Below, one piece after another: positions 4,708 through 5,733 of a DNA stretch of 5,733 bases. The position numbers were made by a program, and so were the translations under genes. Positions within the stretch are counted from its first letter, which is position 1, and every line of letters begins with the position of its first letter. The notes under the pieces were generated by a model. It saw only the letters and a program-made list of their open reading frames with translations. It had not been told where the DNA came from and searched no databases. The DNA is from Bacillota bacterium (GTDB lineage: Bacteria; Bacillota; Clostridia; Peptostreptococcales; Anaerovoracaceae). The stretch is from NCBI GenBank assembly GCA_029266295.1, contig JAQSXD010000263.1:1-5733 (forward strand), read 5' to 3'.

Positions 4708-5733
4708 TCTGAATATGGAGTACAGCACAACTGAACAGCTGAGGAATATAACCTTATGCCTTCTGGCGGGTGAGTGTGTCGGATTTCTGGGACTGGAGAA
4801 TTCCGGGAAAAGGCTGCTGGAGGATTTTATCTGCGGAAAGCTGGCTGTAAATCGAGTCAGTTTTTATTTCGATGGGGTACGCCGAATTAACACGGAAGAT
4901 TTGTGCGGATCTGTGTATAAGATCATTTCTTCAAATTACCTGATTGATGACTGGACCGTTGCGGAATACATTTTCCTGGTTGACGAGAGTTCTTTTTTTG
5001 GGATCAATAAGAAAAGGCTCGCTGCGAAAACGGAGGAACTCTTTTTAGAGTTTGGTCTGGATCTCAATCCGGATCGTAAATTAAAAAAGCTGACGGAGCT
5101 GGAGAAGCGGATGGTGGATCTGCTGAAGGCCTATAGCAAGCAGTCCAGAATCGTCGTCATTGAAGATGAATTTGAGGGTTGTTCTACAATGGATATTAAA
5201 AAGTTCAAGGAACTTCTGGATCGGGTTTCAAGCAGGGAGATGGCCGTTGTTGTCAACAGTCACTCTGATCACGTATCACGAATTCTTGCTGATAAATTTA
5301 TCATTTTCAAGAAGGGAAGCATTGTCAAAAAATGCCGTAGAGAATATTTTAATGACAGCAGCAATCTTGAGGAGCTTCTGCTGGGGAGGCCCCAATCTCT
5401 CCCGGATATACCGATGCCTCTTAAAGAACCGCAAGGGGTGATCTATTCTGTTCACAGCATGACGCTGAAACAAGGACGTGTCTTTCAGTTTGACTTCTGT
5501 CAGGGAGAGGTTATAACGATACTTTCGCTGGATCTAAAGGAAAAAATCCAGCTGTTTCAACTTCTTTCCGGAAGGCTGATTGATAAAACAATGGAGATTG
5601 TTCTTGAACAGAAGCGCTGTGATTTTAATGATATCATCGGCTTTGTGAAAAACAGGATTGCCTCCATTGCGGATATGGGTGGTGAAAGTGAGCTGCTTCT
5701 CAGTATGTCGGCAGGGAATAACCTCTTGATTCC
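4679..5733 (+). CDS. Degenerate tandem ABC-ATPase-like protein (RbsA/MglA type), 3' end outside window
   Basis: The frame is open for 351 codons to the right edge. Domain one (about 5-236) follows the RbsA layout. Walker A survives as GLENSGKR (38-45) with Lys44 but Arg in place of Ser/Thr. A TVAEYI block (93-98) matches the usual TVAENI, but the Q-loop Gln before it is absent. The LSVGQ signature reads LTELE (138-142). Walker B reads VVIEDEFEG (159-167), so the Asp-Glu pair is altered, while the switch His195 in NSHSDHV remains. Domain two (about 255 onward) keeps the QGEVITIL entry, but Walker A has become SLDLKEKI (283-290) and the SEDRKRDGL region reads ADMGGESEL (331-339). ATP hydrolysis is therefore doubtful. 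In this family the active form drives ribose/galactose-type sugar import. ATG 4679 is preferred because AAGGAA (4661-4666) lies upstream; ATG 4691 gives the more typical N-terminus but sits only 1 nt after a second AAGGA. A transport role with noncanonical catalysis remains possible. Confidence 0.85.
   Translation, partial: MKKEMLRINNLNMEYSTTEQLRNITLCLLAGECVGFLGLENSGKRLLEDFICGKLAVNRVSFYFDGVRRINTEDLCGSVYKIISSNYLIDDWTVAEYIFLVDESSFFGINKKRLAAKTEELFLEFGLDLNPDRKLKKLTELEKRMVDLLKAYSKQSRIVVIEDEFEGCSTMDIKKFKELLDRVSSREMAVVVNSHSDHVSRILADKFIIFKKGSIVKKCRREYFNDSSNLEELLLGRPQSLPDIPMPLKEPQGVIYSVHSMTLKQGRVFQFDFCQGEVITILSLDLKEKIQLFQLLSGRLIDKTMEIVLEQKRCDFNDIIGFVKNRIASIADMGGESELLLSMSAGNNLLI

Noticed and set aside
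5160..5441. Separate 93-codon plus-strand ORF
   Set aside because: It is an out-of-frame shadow of the long open ABC-like frame, whose translation shows clear family layout throughout.
4679..5733. Frameshifted or decaying pseudogene of an ABC ATPase
   Set aside because: The frame has no stop over 351 codons and retains both domain layouts, the switch His and hydrophobic core spacing; only catalytic motifs are altered, which suggests a selected non-catalytic role rather than decay, though this cannot be proven here.

Overview
The window looks like a piece of a Bacillota (probably clostridial) chromosome. AGGAGG-type ribosome binding sites, moderate-to-low GC with AT-rich intergenic DNA, and a YesM/YesN-type two-component pair beside an RbsA/MglA-like ABC protein all fit that group. 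The genus cannot be read from the sequence.

Layout: (1) Positions 2-346 (+) hold the C-terminal part of a ribulose-phosphate 3-epimerase family protein, followed by a good intrinsic terminator at 406-443. (2) Positions 502-1308 (-) hold a triosephosphate-isomerase family protein converging on the epimerase. Its sequence departs from housekeeping TpiA in the substrate loop and the last phosphate loop. (3) Positions 1309-2022 hold no intact gene. The left half has a possible decayed reading frame and a terminator-like hairpin. The right half (1616-1976) is an extraordinarily dense set of perfect stems: a four-way cloverleaf closed by a 15-bp helix, three hairpins abutting without a single unpaired base, a nested double stem and a final hairpin. 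Several loops are complementary to one another. (4) Positions 2023-3639 (+) encode a YesN-type response regulator with an AraC-type output domain. (5) Positions 3652-4707 (+) encode a YesM/LytS-family sensor histidine kinase with almost no extracytoplasmic part. (6) From 4679 (+) to the window end runs an open frame for a tandem ABC-ATPase-like protein of the RbsA/MglA type. Its Walker B, signature and Q-loop positions are degenerate, and the second Walker A is lost.

Genes 4-6 form a tight operon (12-nt gap, then an overlap). A plausible reading is a sugar-sensing unit: the kinase senses through its membrane part or a partner protein, and the regulator controls nearby carbohydrate genes. The ABC-like protein would then be a regulatory or scaffolding pseudo-ATPase rather than a transport motor. 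The structured 361-nt region lies directly upstream in the same orientation, with no intrinsic terminator visible between it and the regulator start. It may therefore be a long 5' leader RNA or a processed non-coding RNA. It and the degenerate ABC protein are the most interesting items. All folding statements come from reading complementarity by eye; no folding program or database was run.
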